22,765 nucleotides of DNA from assembly GCA_964614375.1 (NCBI GenBank), contig CAZTLI010000027.1, positions 1 through 22,765 on the forward strand, read 5' to 3'. Shown here in pieces: positions 21,888 through 22,765 of this stretch. Position 1 is the stretch's first letter, and each line of letters starts with the position of its first letter. This DNA is from CAZTLI01 sp964614375 (GTDB lineage Bacteria; Chloroflexota; Anaerolineae; Aggregatilineales; Phototrophicaceae). The translations under genes and the position numbers were made by a program. The notes beneath the pieces are model-generated. The model searched no databases and was not told the DNA's origin. It saw only the letters and a program-made list of their open reading frames with translations.

Positions 21888-22765
21888 GTGTCAGCTAACA
21901 CGCAAGAACAAGCAGCACTCGGGCGATTTATAGCGTGGGGAGAAACGCGGAAGTTGGTGCGGGCGATGCTGTTAACGAGTTCGCGTACCAGTCCCACTGG
22001 GGTGGTTGATGTTTTTTCGGACTATGATTTGATATTGGTCGTGACTGACATCATACCCTTCTGCAACAGTAGGCTCTGGCTCGAAGATTTTGGCCCTGTG
22101 TTGGTGCTATATCGTGACCCCATTTTGCAGGATGGTGATTTTGAAGTGTCGGCCTATATCGTCCAGTTCGAGAACGGTCTCAAGATTGATTTCACCCTGT
22201 GGCCTGTAGGATTAATGCAGCGAGTGGCGGCTGAAGCAGCACTACCTGCGGAATTTGACGCGGGCTATCGTATTCTGCTCGATAAAGATCATCTGACAGA
22301 CGGATTGACGCCACCGACTTATAAAGCCTATATCCCTACACTGCCGTCCGAAGATGCTTATCTAGAAAAAATTGAACTTTTCTTTCTCGATGCCATCTAT
22401 ATGGCAAAATTCCTCTGGCGCGACGACATCATCGCGGCGAAACATATGCTGGATTATTTTATCAAACAGGATTATGTGATCCCCCTATTGGTGTGGCATT
22501 ACGAGATAGCCAATCAATGGTCAGTCAAACCGGGCCTTTTTGGGCGACGCCTTAAGCGATGGCTTCGACCTGACCTCTGGGACGAATTGGCAACGACCTA
22601 TACAGACACCAAATTAGAAAACAATTGGACGGCGTTGTTCCGAACGATACATCTGTTCCGGCGAGTGGCAATCGAAGTGGGCGAACATCTGGGATATATC
22701 TATCCTCATGCGCTAGATGGGCGTGTGGATGCGTATATACAAAAAGTGCGAAAACTGGATCGACA
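21888..22765 (+). CDS. Aminoglycoside 6-adenylyltransferase ANT(6)-like protein (3' end cut by window)
   Basis: About 292 residues are visible and the frame is still open at the window edge. The family transfers AMP to position 6 of streptomycin. Matches to AadE-type enzymes run along the whole length: VFSDYDLILVVTDIIPF with D45 and D47, KIDFTLWP with the third Asp near 101, and a C-terminal part RPDLWDELATTYTD, ENNWTALFRTIHLFRRVAIEV and YIYPHALD. The usual Gly-Ser of the nucleotide-binding turn reads Ser-Ser (LTSSRTS). GTG at 21888 with AGGGAG seven bases before it is the start. As known enzymes have about 285-300 residues, only a few are missing. Chromosomal homologues need not confer resistance. 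Confidence 0.88.
   Translation, partial: MSANTQEQAALGRFIAWGETRKLVRAMLLTSSRTSPTGVVDVFSDYDLILVVTDIIPFCNSRLWLEDFGPVLVLYRDPILQDGDFEVSAYIVQFENGLKIDFTLWPVGLMQRVAAEAALPAEFDAGYRILLDKDHLTDGLTPPTYKAYIPTLPSEDAYLEKIELFFLDAIYMAKFLWRDDIIAAKHMLDYFIKQDYVIPLLVWHYEIANQWSVKPGLFGRRLKRWLRPDLWDELATTYTDTKLENNWTALFRTIHLFRRVAIEVGEHLGYIYPHALDGRVDAYIQKVRKLDR

Noticed and set aside
1..22765. CRISPR arrays, tRNA or rRNA genes, insertion sequences, prophage genes
   Set aside because: No regularly spaced repeats, no RNA gene-like segments and no transposase or integrase motifs were seen when reading both strands.

Overview
The window reads like a chromosomal segment of a free-living bacterium with moderately high GC (sampled 60-base lines run from the mid-50s to 70 percent outside one AT-rich block). 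Dense short-spaced genes, several TTG starts backed by Shine-Dalgarno sequences, a soluble Ser/Thr kinase, SH3 plus glycosidase architecture, a PMT-like polytopic protein with a C-terminal beta domain and a DUF3592-like protein together suggest Chloroflexota (Anaerolineae-like). That placement is inference from gene style, not from a marker gene. No rRNA, tRNA, CRISPR array, transposase, integrase or attachment site was seen.

Layout. 1-3.6 kb: the C-terminal end of a tetratricopeptide (TPR) protein, an ABC-2-like membrane protein, phosphatidylcholine synthase and a DedA membrane protein. 3.8-5.1 kb: an SH3 plus clan GH-A glycosidase with a clear terminator. 5.2-7.5 kb: a Zn/Cd/Pb P1B-type ATPase behind a near-consensus promoter with an inverted repeat at the expected transcription start. 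7.8-8.6 kb: a short Ser/Thr kinase whose usual VAIK lysine is arginine. 8.7-10.6 kb: a large glycosyltransferase-like membrane protein. 10.7-12.05 kb: a TPR/proline-rich/six-TM protein and the 3' remnant of a sensor histidine kinase. 12.05-19.15 kb: a restriction-modification (R-M) cluster. 19.3-22.8 kb: a saccharopine-dehydrogenase-like oxidoreductase, a DUF3592-like protein, an alpha/alpha-toroid protein and an ANT(6)-type aminoglycoside adenylyltransferase cut by the window edge.

The R-M cluster is the most interesting part. System 1 (minus strand, 13219-15566) pairs an SPPY-motif DNA methyltransferase with an XcyI-family PD-(D/E)xK endonuclease joined by an ATGA stop/start overlap; it is predicted to act on CCCGGG or a relative, and only one CCCGGG was found by eye in the whole window (517-522). 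System 2 (16929-19154) is strongly AT-rich: a small HTH regulator and an unassigned PD...ExK protein form an ATGA-coupled pair on the plus strand, and convergent with them, overlapping by 35 bp tail to tail, lies a methyltransferase with a non-canonical SDGAYG motif IV. A native-looking FAD oxidoreductase gene sits between the two systems, so they look like two separate insertions at one locus.

Start sites were reassigned where the Shine-Dalgarno sequence or gene overlap favours a codon other than the longest one (phosphatidylcholine synthase, DedA, EEP protein, both nucleases, FAD oxidoreductase, HTH regulator).
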